64,000 nt of DNA from JAJKIV01 sp036741775 (GTDB lineage Bacteria; Gemmatimonadota; Gemmatimonadetes; Gemmatimonadales; Gemmatimonadaceae). The stretch covers positions 1 to 64,000 of the forward strand of contig DAINRQ010000012.1 in NCBI GenBank assembly GCA_036741775.1, given 5' to 3'. This document shows, piece after piece, positions 44,109-53,308 of the stretch; position 1 is the first letter of the stretch; the number at the start of each line of letters is the position of its first letter. The notes under the pieces were generated by a model. It made no database searches. It was not told the DNA's origin and worked only from the letters and a program-made list of their open reading frames with translations. The translations under genes and the position numbers were made by a program.

Positions 44109-45509
44109 TTACCGCCGCTCGAACACGACATCGTACGCGCGGCCGGTACGCACGTGGAGCGCCGTCACGCGCCTTGACGCGTCGCGTGTGAACCACACGC
44201 GTTGGCCGAACCCCCTGAACGCGTCCGTTGACGTTTGCGTCAGCCTGATTCGTGTCGACGGCCGCCGGAAGAGCACGAGACCACTGTCGGTGACGGACAC
44301 CTCGACCGTGGTCTCGGCGTCGGGGCTGTAGTAGCTGCCCGCGTAGACGGCGAGATCCGCCGGAGGGATCGCCATCGAAGTATCCGCACGCGGCCCCTGA
44401 TTGCTTGCAGCAACGGGACCTAACGCGGGTCCGAGCAGCGAGTCCACCAGTTGACTCGCGTACCGCGTCGGCACGGCACTCGCGGCGTTGCAGAGCACCG
44501 CGATCGCGAGCGCGCGCCCCGGGAATCGCAACAGCTCGGCACGGTATCCGGCAGTGGAGCCCGAGTGCTCGACGCGCGGGACACCGCGATAGTCGCTCAC
44601 CACCAGCCCGAGTGCATAGGTGATGGTGTCGCCGCTCGTGAGGCGCCCGCGCACGTGGAGAGAGTCCACCATCGCCTTCCACGCCGGCGTGGGCTTCTCG
44701 AGCATGGCCGTCCAGGTGAGCAGGTCGCCCACCGTGGTGAGCAGCCCGCCGTTGCCGTGGACGTTCTCGAACGGCATCTCGAGCTCCCACCCGCCACCGT
44801 CCGCGCGAGCGTACGCCTGCGCGCGCCCCCTGACGATGCGTCGGTAGTCGTCCCGCCACTGCGTGCTCGTTAGGCCCAGCGGCTTGAACAGGCGCTCGCG
44901 AGAGAAGTCGGCGAACGACTGGCCGCTCACCCGGCTCACGATGATCGCGAGCAGGTTGTAGCCGCTGTTCGTGTAGGAGTATCGCTCACCGGGCGCGTAG
45001 TTGAGCGCGCTCTGTTGGTCGAGGATGTCGAGGACGTGGTCGTGCGTATGCACGCGCGAGCCGCGGGGCCAGCCGGCGATCTGCGCGATGTCGCCCCAGT
45101 CGCGGAGCCCGCTCGTGTGGTTGAGGAGGTGGCGGATCGTGATCTTCTGGCCGTAGTCGGGGAGCTCGGGGACGTATTTTCGGACGTCGTCGTCGAGACC
45201 GAGCTTGCCGTCGATCGCGAGGAGGACGGTGGCGGCGGCCGTGAACTGCTTCGAGATCGACCCGGACTCGAAGATGGTCTCGGGCCTGTTCGGGATCCCG
45301 TGCTCGAGGTCGGCGCTCCCGAACGCGCGCGCAAAGCGAGGCGCACCGGCGCGGTCGATCCCGACGGCGCAGCCGGGTGCATCGGTCGAATCCCAGCGAG
45401 CGAACACGCGGTTGACGAGCGGCGTCAGATCGCGCGGCGGCGCCGTCTGGGCGGAGAGGGCAACGGGGACCGTGAAGGCCGCGAGGAGTAAGCGCCGGAG
45501 CATAGCCAT
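44109..45509 (-). CDS. secreted serine hydrolase, beta-lactamase/class C PBP fold
   Basis: 466 residues from ATG 45509 (ATG 45503 also possible), signal peptide through about residue 20. Motifs: S84-I-S-K87, Y179-T-N181 and HSG (EHSGSTAGY) in place of KTG. A C-terminal beta-rich domain of ~110 residues (LAVYAGSYYSPDAETTVEV) ends the chain. Same family as the protein at 22043, but too diverged to be a recent duplicate. An esterase or D-amino peptidase role is more likely than lactam hydrolysis. Transcribed alone; the 240-base gap 43870-44108 downstream is empty. Confidence 0.85.
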   Translation of the reverse strand: MAMLRRLLLAAFTVPVALSAQTAPPRDLTPLVNRVFARWDSTDAPGCAVGIDRAGAPRFARAFGSADLEHGIPNRPETIFESGSISKQFTAAATVLLAIDGKLGLDDDVRKYVPELPDYGQKITIRHLLNHTSGLRDWGDIAQIAGWPRGSRVHTHDHVLDILDQQSALNYAPGERYSYTNSGYNLLAIIVSRVSGQSFADFSRERLFKPLGLTSTQWRDDYRRIVRGRAQAYARADGGGWELEMPFENVHGNGGLLTTVGDLLTWTAMLEKPTPAWKAMVDSLHVRGRLTSGDTITYALGLVVSDYRGVPRVEHSGSTAGYRAELLRFPGRALAIAVLCNAASAVPTRYASQLVDSLLGPALGPVAASNQGPRADTSMAIPPADLAVYAGSYYSPDAETTVEVSVTDSGLVLFRRPSTRIRLTQTSTDAFRGFGQRVWFTRDASRRVTALHVRTGRAYDVVFERR

Positions 45510-45575
45510 CGGGGTGAAAGCGATCCGAACGTGGCCGATGACCGTGGAGCGGTCAAGACGTGCGTGATCGTTGCC

Positions 45576-45989
45576 TCACGCCTGCCCGAGCAACTGGAAC
45601 CCTGCCACTACGAAGTGCCCGTCGAACGCGAAAGCGTGACTCAACCTGTGTCGTCGCATGACCTCGAAGCTGACGGCGTCGATGAGCGAAAACTCCTGGT
45701 CGGAGAATCGGGTCAGCCATCGCTCGATCGCCTCGCGCTCGAGGTCCGCTGCCACGGGGAGCCACTCGTGCACGGGATCGTCGAGTAACGCGGATACCGC
45801 GGCTCGCGCTTCTGCTGGTCCCCGCAAGTAGAGGAGGTGCGAGTGAAACTCGGCCAGGATGAGTGTGGTGCCGACGAATTGCCCGCCGGAGCCAAGATGT
45901 CGTTCCGCGATGTCGACAGCGCCAGCGTGGTGCTGGTCCTTTCGCCGGCTGAGCGCGATCAGCGCGCCCGTGTCAACGAGGGCGCGCAC
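45576..45989 (-). CDS. PIN-domain toxin (VapC-like)
   Basis: 137 residues from GTG 45989. PIN-fold acidic residues are in place: Asp6 (ALVDTGAL), Glu47 (LILAEF), Asp104 (SLIDAVSF) and Asp123 (AFAFDGHF), giving an RNase active site with Mg ions. It overlaps the 3' end of the antitoxin gene by 17 bases, the usual VapBC order. Probable target is tRNA or rRNA; which one is unknown. Confidence 0.85.
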   Translation of the reverse strand: MRALVDTGALIALSRRKDQHHAGAVDIAERHLGSGGQFVGTTLILAEFHSHLLYLRGPAEARAAVSALLDDPVHEWLPVAADLEREAIERWLTRFSDQEFSLIDAVSFEVMRRHRLSHAFAFDGHFVVAGFQLLGQA

Positions 45990-46284
45990 GCTTCCGAGGT
46001 TTGCTGCCCTCGTATTTCCCGCGGTACAGGTAGTCGTCCGCGCGATCGGCGACGTCGGGTGGGAAGTCGTCGTTGTCGGCCGAGGCGACGAGCTGACGGA
46101 GCGAGTAGCCAGGCGTCGGCGTGCCGGTCAACGCCTCGTCGGCCAGACGCCGCAGCCCGCGGCGAAACAGTTCCGTCTTGGCCAGTCCGGTCGCCTCGAC
46201 CAACTGTTCGAGCAGGGCGTGGTCGCGGACGTCGAGGTAGACGACGACCTGCTCACGGACGCGCTTGGGGTCTCGTCTCGTCAT
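45973..46284 (-). CDS. ribbon-helix-helix antitoxin-like protein
   Basis: 103 residues from ATG 46284. The N-terminal half (KRVREQVVVYLDVRDHALLEQLVEATGLAKTELFRRG) fits a ribbon-helix-helix DNA-binding domain. The C-terminal part (LVASADNDDFPPDVADRADDYLY) is acidic and probably wraps the PIN toxin. It is the first gene of the module and should repress its own promoter through the dyad at 46312-46341. Confidence 0.8.
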   Translation of the reverse strand: MTRRDPKRVREQVVVYLDVRDHALLEQLVEATGLAKTELFRRGLRRLADEALTGTPTPGYSLRQLVASADNDDFPPDVADRADDYLYRGKYEGSKPRKRARPR

Positions 46285-46311
46285 ACGGCGGGCGTTGGAT
46301 GGGCGCTTGAG

Positions 46312-46341
46312 CTAGCACACTATACTAGTAACATGTGCTAG
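46312..46341 (-). promoter_or_regulatory. palindromic operator of the toxin-antitoxin module
   Basis: CTAGCACA (46312-46319) and TGTGCTAG (46334-46341) are exact inverted repeats 14 bases apart; a smaller palindrome TACTAGTA lies between them. It sits 28 bases before the antitoxin start, as expected for VapBC autoregulation. Confidence 0.65.
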
Positions 46342-46403
46342 TACAGACGCCCTCACAAGGTGCGCGAGGGGGACGCCCACCATCCGCTCACTCCTCGAAC
46401 GAG

Positions 46404-46955
46404 CTATTGGAGCTTGCTCACGACGAGCTTGCCGAGCGCGACGAGATCCGGAAGGACAGACTCCGTTGGCTTTCCGTCATCCGCCTCCAGTGAGATGGCG
46501 ACCATCTGATCCCCGGTCTTCACGCCGAGGAAGCCGACCCTCGCTTGGTACTGGTTGCGTGGCTTCGGATAGATGACCCACGCCTTGTCGCCGACGCCGG
46601 CGACCGGCTGTTTCGGCACCTTGTCCTGGTTGAACGCCGCGATCAGCCCGTCCAGCCCCTGCTCGGCCCTCGGGCCGGAGTAGATGATGATCTGGCCGCG
46701 GTCACCGTCCCAACTGCAGCCGGACCCTGCGCCGCCGCCGAGCGTGAAGGCGTCGGGCCCGCTGTAGATCTGTTGGCCGCGTGCGATGTACTTCTTCTGC
46801 TCGTCGTCGGTGAGCAGGGTGCACGGCTTCGCGGTCTTGGCGAGCTCGACGCCGGCCTTCTTCGCGCCGGAATATTGGGCGTCGGCTGCGGACGCGCTCG
46901 CGACGAGGAGAGCCGTCGTGAGGACGAGTCTCGCGGATGGCGTCGCTATCTGCAT
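46404..46955 (-). CDS. secreted DUF3558-like protein
   Basis: 183 residues from ATG 46955, signal peptide MQIATPSARLVLTTALLVASASA. The mature part has PCTLLTDDEQKKYI, then GSGCSWDGDRGQIIIYSG and a C-terminal helical end. The order 'C-x-LLT-x-xE ... C' is the same as in the lipoprotein at 2786-3343, but here no lipobox Cys exists. An extracytoplasmic role is likely; the function is unknown. It is transcribed alone. Confidence 0.7.
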   Translation of the reverse strand: MQIATPSARLVLTTALLVASASAADAQYSGAKKAGVELAKTAKPCTLLTDDEQKKYIARGQQIYSGPDAFTLGGGAGSGCSWDGDRGQIIIYSGPRAEQGLDGLIAAFNQDKVPKQPVAGVGDKAWVIYPKPRNQYQARVGFLGVKTGDQMVAISLEADDGKPTESVLPDLVALGKLVVSKLQ

Positions 46956-47109
46956 GGGTGCCTCTGGTGGTGAAGGTTTGGCGCCCATGATAACCCAATG
47001 GTCGTCGCCTGGCTGCGGCCGGCCGCCGTTACTCCGAGGTAACGGTGACGCGCCGCTCAGGCGGGGGGTTCAACGGGGCGAGAAATCACCCTTGGCCGAG
47101 TGAGGACCA

Positions 47110-47628
47110 ATGTCACGTTCGAAGTCGGTGCGGTTCGTCCCTCTGTCGCTGCTCCTCGCGGCGGTTGCCATCGCGTGCTCGGACTCGAGGCCGGTATCCC
47201 CGATCGACGGCGCCGACCCGCTGGCAGGTCGCGTACTCCTGCAGTCGCCGGACACGAGCATCCGCGGAGGCGAGGGCACGCCGCCGGCGCCGCCCGTGAC
47301 GGGCGATGGGTTGTTCCGGGGCGTGGTACGCGGCTATAGCGAGGCCGACTTCCCCGACACGCTCAGGAGCGCGAAGCCGCTCGCCAACGTCGTGGTCACG
47401 GTGTATCCCGCAACGTTGACCGATGGACAGCCGGAGCTGGGGCCGGAGGCCGCTCGGGTGGTGACGAACACGGCGGGCGAGTTCACGACGCCCACGCTGA
47501 CGGGAGGGCTGTACGTGGTGACGTTCACGCCGCCGGAGGGCGAGTCGTACGACAACGCCTGGACGCTCGCGACGGCCCATTCGCAGAGCGGAGAGCGGCC
47601 GTGGATTATCATGCTGCGAGAGAGGTGA
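47110..47628 (+). CDS. lipoprotein with carboxypeptidase-regulatory-like (Ig-type) domain
   Basis: 172 residues, lipoprotein signal ending AVAIAC (Cys23). After a Pro-rich linker, residues ~70-165 form a beta-sandwich pattern: LANVVVTVYPATLTDGQP, TNTAGEFTTPTLTGGLYVVTF. This fits CarboxypepD_reg/SdrB-like domains, which serve as binding or stalk modules. No enzyme motif. Transcribed alone. Confidence 0.72.
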   Translation: MSRSKSVRFVPLSLLLAAVAIACSDSRPVSPIDGADPLAGRVLLQSPDTSIRGGEGTPPAPPVTGDGLFRGVVRGYSEADFPDTLRSAKPLANVVVTVYPATLTDGQPELGPEAARVVTNTAGEFTTPTLTGGLYVVTFTPPEGESYDNAWTLATAHSQSGERPWIIMLRER

Positions 47629-47671
47629 CGGGGACGTGAGGTCGAGCCGCGGGCCGCCGGACCGAGCCTGC

Positions 47672-48574
47672 CTAGGCCTCGCCGAGCTGCTTTGGTGGCA
47701 GCGTCTCGAGGAACATGTAGATCGACCGGAGTGCGCCGTCCGACATCCTGCCGTAGTGCTTCCACGGCATCGCCTCGCTCATGACGCCGGCGCCGTTCGG
47801 ACGCTCACCGGTTCGCATGGCACGGATGAAGTCGGCCTCCGTATAGTGCCCGAGGCCCGTTGGCGTGAGGTTGCTCGTGGGCGGCGAGTTGGGATCGGGG
47901 CTCGGGCCGCCGGAGAACGACGCGCCGTGGCAGCCGGCGCAGCCACTCTTCGCCACGACGTAGCGCCCGTACTCGAGGCCGGGCGTCGTGTCCACGGTCG
48001 CGACGTGCGGGGTGCGCGGCGTGAGGGCGGCTGTCGTCTTCAGCTGTCCGGCGCCCATCAGCATGCGCCCGACGATGCGCAGCTTCGCCGGCGGAACCTC
48101 GCGATCGACCGGCGGCAACTGCTTGAGGTAGGCGATCATGGCCGCCATCTCGTCGTCGGCGATCGCGTGGAACACCTCGCTCGGCATCACGATGAACCCC
48201 GTACTGTCGCGGCGCACGCCGTGGCGGATAGCACGCTCCCACTCGGCGTCGGTGAGTGGTGGCGTGCGGCCGCCGCGTCCGCGGGTGAGGTTGGGTCCCA
48301 CGAGAAGCGCGAACGGTCCGGCATCGGCGAAGACGTTGCCGCCGAGATCGTTGCCATGACACTGGCCGCATGGGAGCTCGGCCACGAGGCGCTGGCCGCG
48401 TGCGACGGACGCACTGTCGGTGGGGATGACGAGCGCCTGCTCCGGCGGCACGTCGTGCTTCGCGCCGAGGCGCTGGCCGCTGACCGCGTAGAGCGCGCCG
48501 GCGACGATGAGCACCAGGGCGACGAGACCGCCTAACGTGATGAGGACCCAGCGAACCGCGCGACTCATGGCCAT
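47672..48574 (-). CDS. membrane-anchored dihaem cytochrome c
   Basis: 300 residues from ATG 48574 (48568 is an alternative). One N-terminal TM helix (VLITLGGLVALVLIVAGALY) leads to two class I cytochrome c domains. Haem sites: C69-G-Q-C-H73 and C212-A-G-C-H216. Axial Met candidates are VMPSEVF and SEAMPWKHY. It should carry electrons at the periplasmic face, for example from a dehydrogenase to a terminal oxidase. No partner is adjacent. Confidence 0.85.
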   Translation of the reverse strand: MAMSRAVRWVLITLGGLVALVLIVAGALYAVSGQRLGAKHDVPPEQALVIPTDSASVARGQRLVAELPCGQCHGNDLGGNVFADAGPFALLVGPNLTRGRGGRTPPLTDAEWERAIRHGVRRDSTGFIVMPSEVFHAIADDEMAAMIAYLKQLPPVDREVPPAKLRIVGRMLMGAGQLKTTAALTPRTPHVATVDTTPGLEYGRYVVAKSGCAGCHGASFSGGPSPDPNSPPTSNLTPTGLGHYTEADFIRAMRTGERPNGAGVMSEAMPWKHYGRMSDGALRSIYMFLETLPPKQLGEA

Positions 48575-48726
48575 TCCCGCCACCCCTGTTGGCTGAACGT
48601 GAGGTAGGCAGCCGCAGCGCTGCCGCGCGGGAAGTTATCGAACGAGCCCGGTCTCACCAGACCGTCGGCGCCCTCGCCGCAGCTGGACGCGCACTCGAGG
48701 TCGCGTTGCTGCCGCTACGGGTATCT

Positions 48727-49602
48727 TCACCGCGTCGAAGACCGAACAGTGGCCTCGATATAGAGCTCGATTCCGTCCAGCACACGCTGCAGCCCGAAGT
48801 CGAACGACTCCTCCATTGTACGCGATGGCCCGTCGGACGGCGTGGTGAGCAAGGCCGCAAACCGTGGGAACCGCGAGTCGCCGATCGCGCGGCCGAGGTC
48901 TGCCCCGACCGCCGCTGCCCATTCCTCTTCGGAGATGCCGCGCGCACGAGCCCTCGCGAGTGAGATCGCCGTGTCCGACGCGCCACGCGTGTAGCCGTCG
49001 ATCACGCTGAGCATCTGCGCCATGTCGGCTGCGCTCAACCCCGTGCCGGAGAGCGCGTCCATGACCGCCTCGAGCCAGCTGAGCCAGTTCGGCCCGTGCG
49101 GCGCAGCCACGAACGGCAGCTCCGCCAGCCAGGGGCGCGCGCATAACATCGCCCGCTTCGCGTGGGCCCACCGCGTCAACTCAGCACGCCAGTCTCCGCG
49201 CGGCTCAGTCGGGCGCGGCGGCAGCCCCATCCCCGCGTCGACGATCGCGTCGAAGAGCGCTTCCTTATTAGGGAAGTACCGATAGACCGCCATCGTCGTG
49301 AACCCGAGCTTCGCCGACACGGCCTGCATGGTCAACGCCTGAAGGCCTTCCTCGTCGGCGATCTGGATGGCCGCCTCCACGACGTCGTCCGGGGTCACCG
49401 CCGGCTTTGGGCCACGAGTCGGCCGTGATCGGTCCTCCCAAAGGAGTTCACTCCGCCGCCGAAGGGCCGGATCGATCCGCACGGACGCCTGCATGATGTC
49501 CTCGTGCGTGATCTCCCGCCGCGTCGCCGCCTGAGCCGTCAGCCCGGGCTTCTCGGCCGAACCTCTCCTGGGGCGAGAGCCTGGCTGCTTCCGTCCTGCC
49601 AT
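48727..49602 (-). CDS. TetR-family regulator
   Basis: 291 residues. After a basic 70-residue extension, the TetR N-terminal domain is VTPDDVVEAAIQIADEEGLQ, then SAKLGFTTMAVYRYFPNKEAL with the recognition helix. The C-terminal ligand domain (about 140-290) resembles the TetR_C_1 class. It diverges from a barrel protein and a DUF2306 protein across two palindromes (49638-49673) and probably represses both sides. Confidence 0.85.
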   Translation of the reverse strand: MAGRKQPGSRPRRGSAEKPGLTAQAATRREITHEDIMQASVRIDPALRRRSELLWEDRSRPTRGPKPAVTPDDVVEAAIQIADEEGLQALTMQAVSAKLGFTTMAVYRYFPNKEALFDAIVDAGMGLPPRPTEPRGDWRAELTRWAHAKRAMLCARPWLAELPFVAAPHGPNWLSWLEAVMDALSGTGLSAADMAQMLSVIDGYTRGASDTAISLARARARGISEEEWAAAVGADLGRAIGDSRFPRFAALLTTPSDGPSRTMEESFDFGLQRVLDGIELYIEATVRSSTR

Positions 49603-49620
49603 ATCGCTCCGAAAAAACTG

Positions 49621-49673
49621 TTGACAGATCTGAAACTGTGTATATCATACACTCGCACTGTATATGTCATACA
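49621..49673 (+). promoter_or_regulatory. promoter and two TetR-type operators
   Basis: TTGACA (49621-49626) and TATCAT (49643-49648) are 16 bases apart. The dyad GTGTAT-ATC-ATACAC (49638-49652) covers the -10, and TGTAT-N5-ATACA (49659-49673) lies just after it. The pattern fits repression of the barrel/DUF2306 operon by the divergent TetR protein. Confidence 0.65.
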
Positions 49674-49745
49674 CTAATACAGTGGATGCGCCTTTGGAAG
49701 ACCTTCGGCAACAATCGGCAACCACCCCCTCAGAGGGTTCCTGCT

Positions 49746-50348
49746 ATGTCCATTTCGTCCAGAGCCTCCAGCCTCTCAGCCCTCACCCTGGGCTTGCTCC
49801 TCTCGTCGGCCAATGCCTCGCAGGCCCAGACGTCCGCTCCGCAGTCGAGGACGTGGGAGCTCCGCGTCACCAGCGGCGCGTTCATTCCGACCGGCAGCCA
49901 GCGGGACGTTCTCAAGGATGCGCAGATGACTGCCGCCCAGCTGTCCTGGGTCGTCACGCCTTCGGTCGCGATCAACGGGACCTTCACCTGGGCGCGGAGC
50001 CGAGATGTCGGTTCGGCCGACACGCCGAAGCTCGACGTGTTCACGTCCGACGTCGGCGTCGAAGCCCGTCCCGTTCAGTGGTTCGGCGGCCGCGCCGTGA
50101 CGTTCAGTCCCTTCGCGGGCGTCGGCGCGGGTGCGCGGAGCTACAACTATCGCAAGCTGGACGTGGACGCTACGCACAACCTCGCCGCCTACGGCGCCGT
50201 CGGCGGTGAGCTCGGCATGGGACGCGTGGGGCTGCGCGTCGAGGCGCGCAACTATGCGACGGGATTCAGGCCGCTCGTTGGCGCCGGCAGGTCCGACATG
50301 CGCAACGATGTCGTGGTCATGGCCGCGCTGAGGTTCAACCGGAAATGA
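49746..50348 (+). CDS. predicted outer-membrane beta-barrel protein
   Basis: 200 residues from ATG 49746, signal peptide to about residue 28 (ANASQA). The mature part is a run of amphipathic strands separated by turns (TWELRVTSGAFIPTG, VAINGTFTWARSRD, GVGAGARSYNYRKLD, GRVGLRVEARNYATG), ending in an aromatic-containing strand (VVVMAALRFNRK), as in small OMP barrels. It overlaps the DUF2306 gene by four bases. Probably controlled by the divergent TetR protein. Confidence 0.75.
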   Translation: MSISSRASSLSALTLGLLLSSANASQAQTSAPQSRTWELRVTSGAFIPTGSQRDVLKDAQMTAAQLSWVVTPSVAINGTFTWARSRDVGSADTPKLDVFTSDVGVEARPVQWFGGRAVTFSPFAGVGAGARSYNYRKLDVDATHNLAAYGAVGGELGMGRVGLRVEARNYATGFRPLVGAGRSDMRNDVVVMAALRFNRK

Positions 50349-51007
50349 GCTCCACCAGATCGGACTGGCTCATTCCCGCCGGGCTCATCGCGCTGAGCAT
50401 GGTGCCAGCCCTGGCCGGTAGCGTTAGGCTGGCCCAGCTCGCCGGCGGCGCGGAGATCACGCTGGAGAATGCGCGGTTCTTCGCGGCGCCACTGCCGGTG
50501 ATGATTCACATTCCCGCCGCGGTCGTGTACAGCATCGTGGGCGCGTTCCAGTTCTCACCGGGACTCCGTCGCCGGCGGCGCGCGTGGCACCGCGCCGCCG
50601 GGCGGATCCTGATCCCGTGCGCACTGCTCGTCGCGTTGTCGGGGCTGTGGATGGCGCACTTCTACCCGTGGCCGCAAGGCGACGGCCCGCTCGTCTACGC
50701 GGAGCGACTCGTGTTCGGCACCGCCATGGTGCTGTCCGTCGTCCTCGGTCTCTACGCCATCAAGCGCAGAGACTTCGCTTCACACGGCGAGTGGATGATG
50801 CGCGCGTATGCCATCGGGCTGGGTGCGGGCACGCAAGTGCTGACTCACTTGCCGTGGTTCATGCTCGTCGAGGACAAGCCGGGTGAGCTGGCCAGGGGAG
50901 TGATGATGGGTGCCGGCTGGATCATCAACGTCGTCGTGGTGGAGTGGATCATTCGAAGCCGAAGCCGAGTGTCTCGTCCGAGGACGGTCTTAGCGACCGC
51001 TGGATAG
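50345..51007 (+). CDS. DUF2306 integral membrane protein
   Basis: 220 residues from ATG 50345 (ATGA overlap with the barrel gene). Five to six TM helices, with the conserved His of the family in PVMIHIPAAVVYSIVGAFQF, RAWHRAAGRI and FASHGEWMMRAYAI. The His residues in membrane segments suggest haem or metal binding, or electron transfer. Function is unknown. Regulated with the barrel gene. Confidence 0.8.
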   Translation: MSSTRSDWLIPAGLIALSMVPALAGSVRLAQLAGGAEITLENARFFAAPLPVMIHIPAAVVYSIVGAFQFSPGLRRRRRAWHRAAGRILIPCALLVALSGLWMAHFYPWPQGDGPLVYAERLVFGTAMVLSVVLGLYAIKRRDFASHGEWMMRAYAIGLGAGTQVLTHLPWFMLVEDKPGELARGVMMGAGWIINVVVVEWIIRSRSRVSRPRTVLATAG

Positions 51008-51199
51008 CGGTCTCATAGCGGACATGACGTCGCTTGTAGCCGAGAGCCGAGTGCATGCACCGCTTCAGCAACGCGAGCCCAACATTGCTGGGCGAATGCG
51101 CCCGCACAGTATTTTTTTTGGCGAGGTTGGGTGAGGGGCTGCTCGATCGTGCGAAACGTGCACTTGTTCGCCGAGGAGACTGGTGTGCCGGGAGATCTG

Positions 51200-52120
51200 A
51201 TGGAGGCGCTGCCATTGGCGGGACGCGTGGCGCTCGTGGCCGGTGCTACGCGCGGTGCTGGGCGGGGGATCGCCACCGAGCTCGGGGCCGCAGGAGCGAC
51301 GGTCTACGTGACGGGACGCACGACGCGGAAGCGCCGTTCCGAGTACGACCGCCCCGAGACCATCGACGAGACGGCGGCGCTCGTCGATGCGGCCGGCGGC
51401 AAGGGGATCGCGGTGCCGACGGACCACATGGAGCCTGCGCAAGTCGAACGGCTCGTAGCGCGCATCACGCGGGAGCAAGGCGGCCGCCTCGACGTGCTCG
51501 TCAACGACATCTGGGGCGGCGAGCGCCTCTTCGAGTTCGACTCACCTGTGTGGAAGCACTCGCTCGAGAACGGTTTGCGCCTGCTCCACCTCGCGCTCGA
51601 CACGCACCTGATTACCAACCACTACGCGCTCCCGCTGCTCATCGCGCGGCCGGGAGGCCTCGTGGTGGAGATGACCGACGGCACCGCCGAGTACAACGCG
51701 GAGCATTATCGGAACTCGACGTTCTACGATCTCGCGAAGACGTCGGTGATTCGACTCGCGTGGGCGCTCTCACAGGAAATCGCGCCGCATGGCGGGACAG
51801 CGGTCTCGCTCACACCGGGCTGGCTGCGCTCCGAGATGATGCTCGACACCTTCGGCGTGACCGAGGCGAATTGGCGGGACGCCACGGCGCGGGTGCCGCA
51901 CTTCGTCATCTCCGAGTCGCCGCGGTTCGTTGGGCGGGCGGTCGCGGCACTGGCCGCCGATTCCGCGCGAGCGCGCTGGAACGGACAGTCGCTCTCGAGC
52001 GGGCAGCTCGCGCGCGTCTACGGCTTCACCGACGTGGACGGGTCACGACCCGACGCCTGGCGCTACATGGTGGAGGTACAGGACCCCGGACGGCCCGCCG
52101 ACGCCACCGGCTATCGATGA
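51200..52120 (+). CDS. short-chain dehydrogenase/reductase
   Basis: 306 residues from ATG 51200, with GGGAGA eight bases upstream; the frame back to 51131 is unlikely. The NAD(P) motif is GATRGAGRG (15-23) and the catalytic pair is Y177-D-L-A-K181. The usual Ser is probably within VVEMTDGTAEY, though not certain. NDIWGG at about 103 stands where NAG is usual. An uncharacterised SDR subfamily with a C-terminal extension. Transcribed alone. Confidence 0.85.
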   Translation: MEALPLAGRVALVAGATRGAGRGIATELGAAGATVYVTGRTTRKRRSEYDRPETIDETAALVDAAGGKGIAVPTDHMEPAQVERLVARITREQGGRLDVLVNDIWGGERLFEFDSPVWKHSLENGLRLLHLALDTHLITNHYALPLLIARPGGLVVEMTDGTAEYNAEHYRNSTFYDLAKTSVIRLAWALSQEIAPHGGTAVSLTPGWLRSEMMLDTFGVTEANWRDATARVPHFVISESPRFVGRAVAALAADSARARWNGQSLSSGQLARVYGFTDVDGSRPDAWRYMVEVQDPGRPADATGYR

Positions 52121-52144
52121 CCCCTACCCCGTGACACGCTGGGA

Positions 52145-53275
52145 TTATCGGAAGCCGTGATGTTTGCGGGCCGGCGGAGTGGTGGGCTCGGGACGCTTCC
52201 ACCGGCCCGATTCGACGTCGAACCACCGCTGCACCAGCGCCTGTGAGTATCCCTCCTCGATCCGGCTCCAGTCTGGCCGCTTACGAAGCTCCTCGAAGAG
52301 GACGCCAGTATACGCTCTCGTCGCCACGCCGACCAGACGGGTCAGTCCGCGGTAGCTCGCGTCCAGGTCGTCGGCGGTCCACGAGACGGCGCCATCCCTG
52401 TAGTCGATTCCCGGCACGCCCTCGAGTACCGAGACATCCGCCGGCGGCGCCGTGCGAATGGCCGTGAGGATCGGCGTCGTCACCTTCATCGCCTGCGCCT
52501 GACCGGCGCGCAGCTTCTCCACAGCGCGGCGCGCCGACGCCGTGAGGTCGGCTCGCGCTTCCTCCACCGGCCGCGGCAGCGCGCTGTCCGCGGCGACTGC
52601 CTTCTTCACCGTCACGAACTCGAGCCACGGCATCGTCGCGAGATCGGTGGCCAACCGGTCATCGCCCGAGCCGAAGATCACCGGCGTGCCCACGCGCCCC
52701 CAGGAGAGTCCCACGAGCTCGGTCTCGGTGATCGTCTTCCCGTGAATGAGGAATTCGATCCCCAGCGTGTAGGTGTGCGAGGCGAAGCCGCCGCTCCCCG
52801 TCTTGGCGTGCATCCCGACGACCGCGACGGCGTCGTACGCGTTAGGCTGGACGAGGTCGACGTACGCGTCGAACGTGGTGTCGCGGAGGATCTGCGTCGC
52901 CCGCTTGTCGAGCAGGTCGCGGCGCACATCCGGATCCGGGTTACCGCTGCCGTGACCGTCCACCACGTGCACCTCCGTGGCCCCACCCTGATAGAGCCCC
53001 TCGATCACCGCGTTGACGTCGGCCGCGAGCAGTGTCTGCCCCTGCGCGTACTGGGGCGTGCCGAAGAAGAACGTCTGCGGGTTGCTTTGCCCCGACAGCC
53101 CCTCCATGTCGTGGAGCACGAGGATGCGGATCCCATCACCGGTGTCCGGTCGCACGGCCTCCAGCGTCCAGGGTTCGGCGGTGCCGCTCGAAGGCGGGGG
53201 AGACGACTGGGACTGGCACCCGGTGAGCGCACCGAGCGCGGTGAGCACGTGGCCGGCCCGAAGGGGAAAGCGCAT
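52145..53275 (-). CDS. exported lipoprotein M55 peptidase (DppA-like D-aminopeptidase)
   Basis: 376 residues. Lipoprotein signal with ALTGC (Cys20). The M55 motifs are clear: LVLHDMEGLSG (Asp56, Glu58), VHVVDGHGSGN, VVGMHAKTGSGGFASHTY and a Glu pair later, giving a zinc site as in Bacillus DppA, which cleaves D-Ala-D-Ala. The cytoplasmic DppA forms a decamer; here the protein is lipid-anchored outside, so it may act on cell-wall peptides. It converges on the SDR gene (24-base gap). Confidence 0.85.
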   Translation of the reverse strand: MRFPLRAGHVLTALGALTGCQSQSSPPPSSGTAEPWTLEAVRPDTGDGIRILVLHDMEGLSGQSNPQTFFFGTPQYAQGQTLLAADVNAVIEGLYQGGATEVHVVDGHGSGNPDPDVRRDLLDKRATQILRDTTFDAYVDLVQPNAYDAVAVVGMHAKTGSGGFASHTYTLGIEFLIHGKTITETELVGLSWGRVGTPVIFGSGDDRLATDLATMPWLEFVTVKKAVAADSALPRPVEEARADLTASARRAVEKLRAGQAQAMKVTTPILTAIRTAPPADVSVLEGVPGIDYRDGAVSWTADDLDASYRGLTRLVGVATRAYTGVLFEELRKRPDWSRIEEGYSQALVQRWFDVESGRWKRPEPTTPPARKHHGFR

Positions 53276-53308
53276 CGCTGATCTTGGAGTGAGGGGGAAG
53301 GGCTCGCG

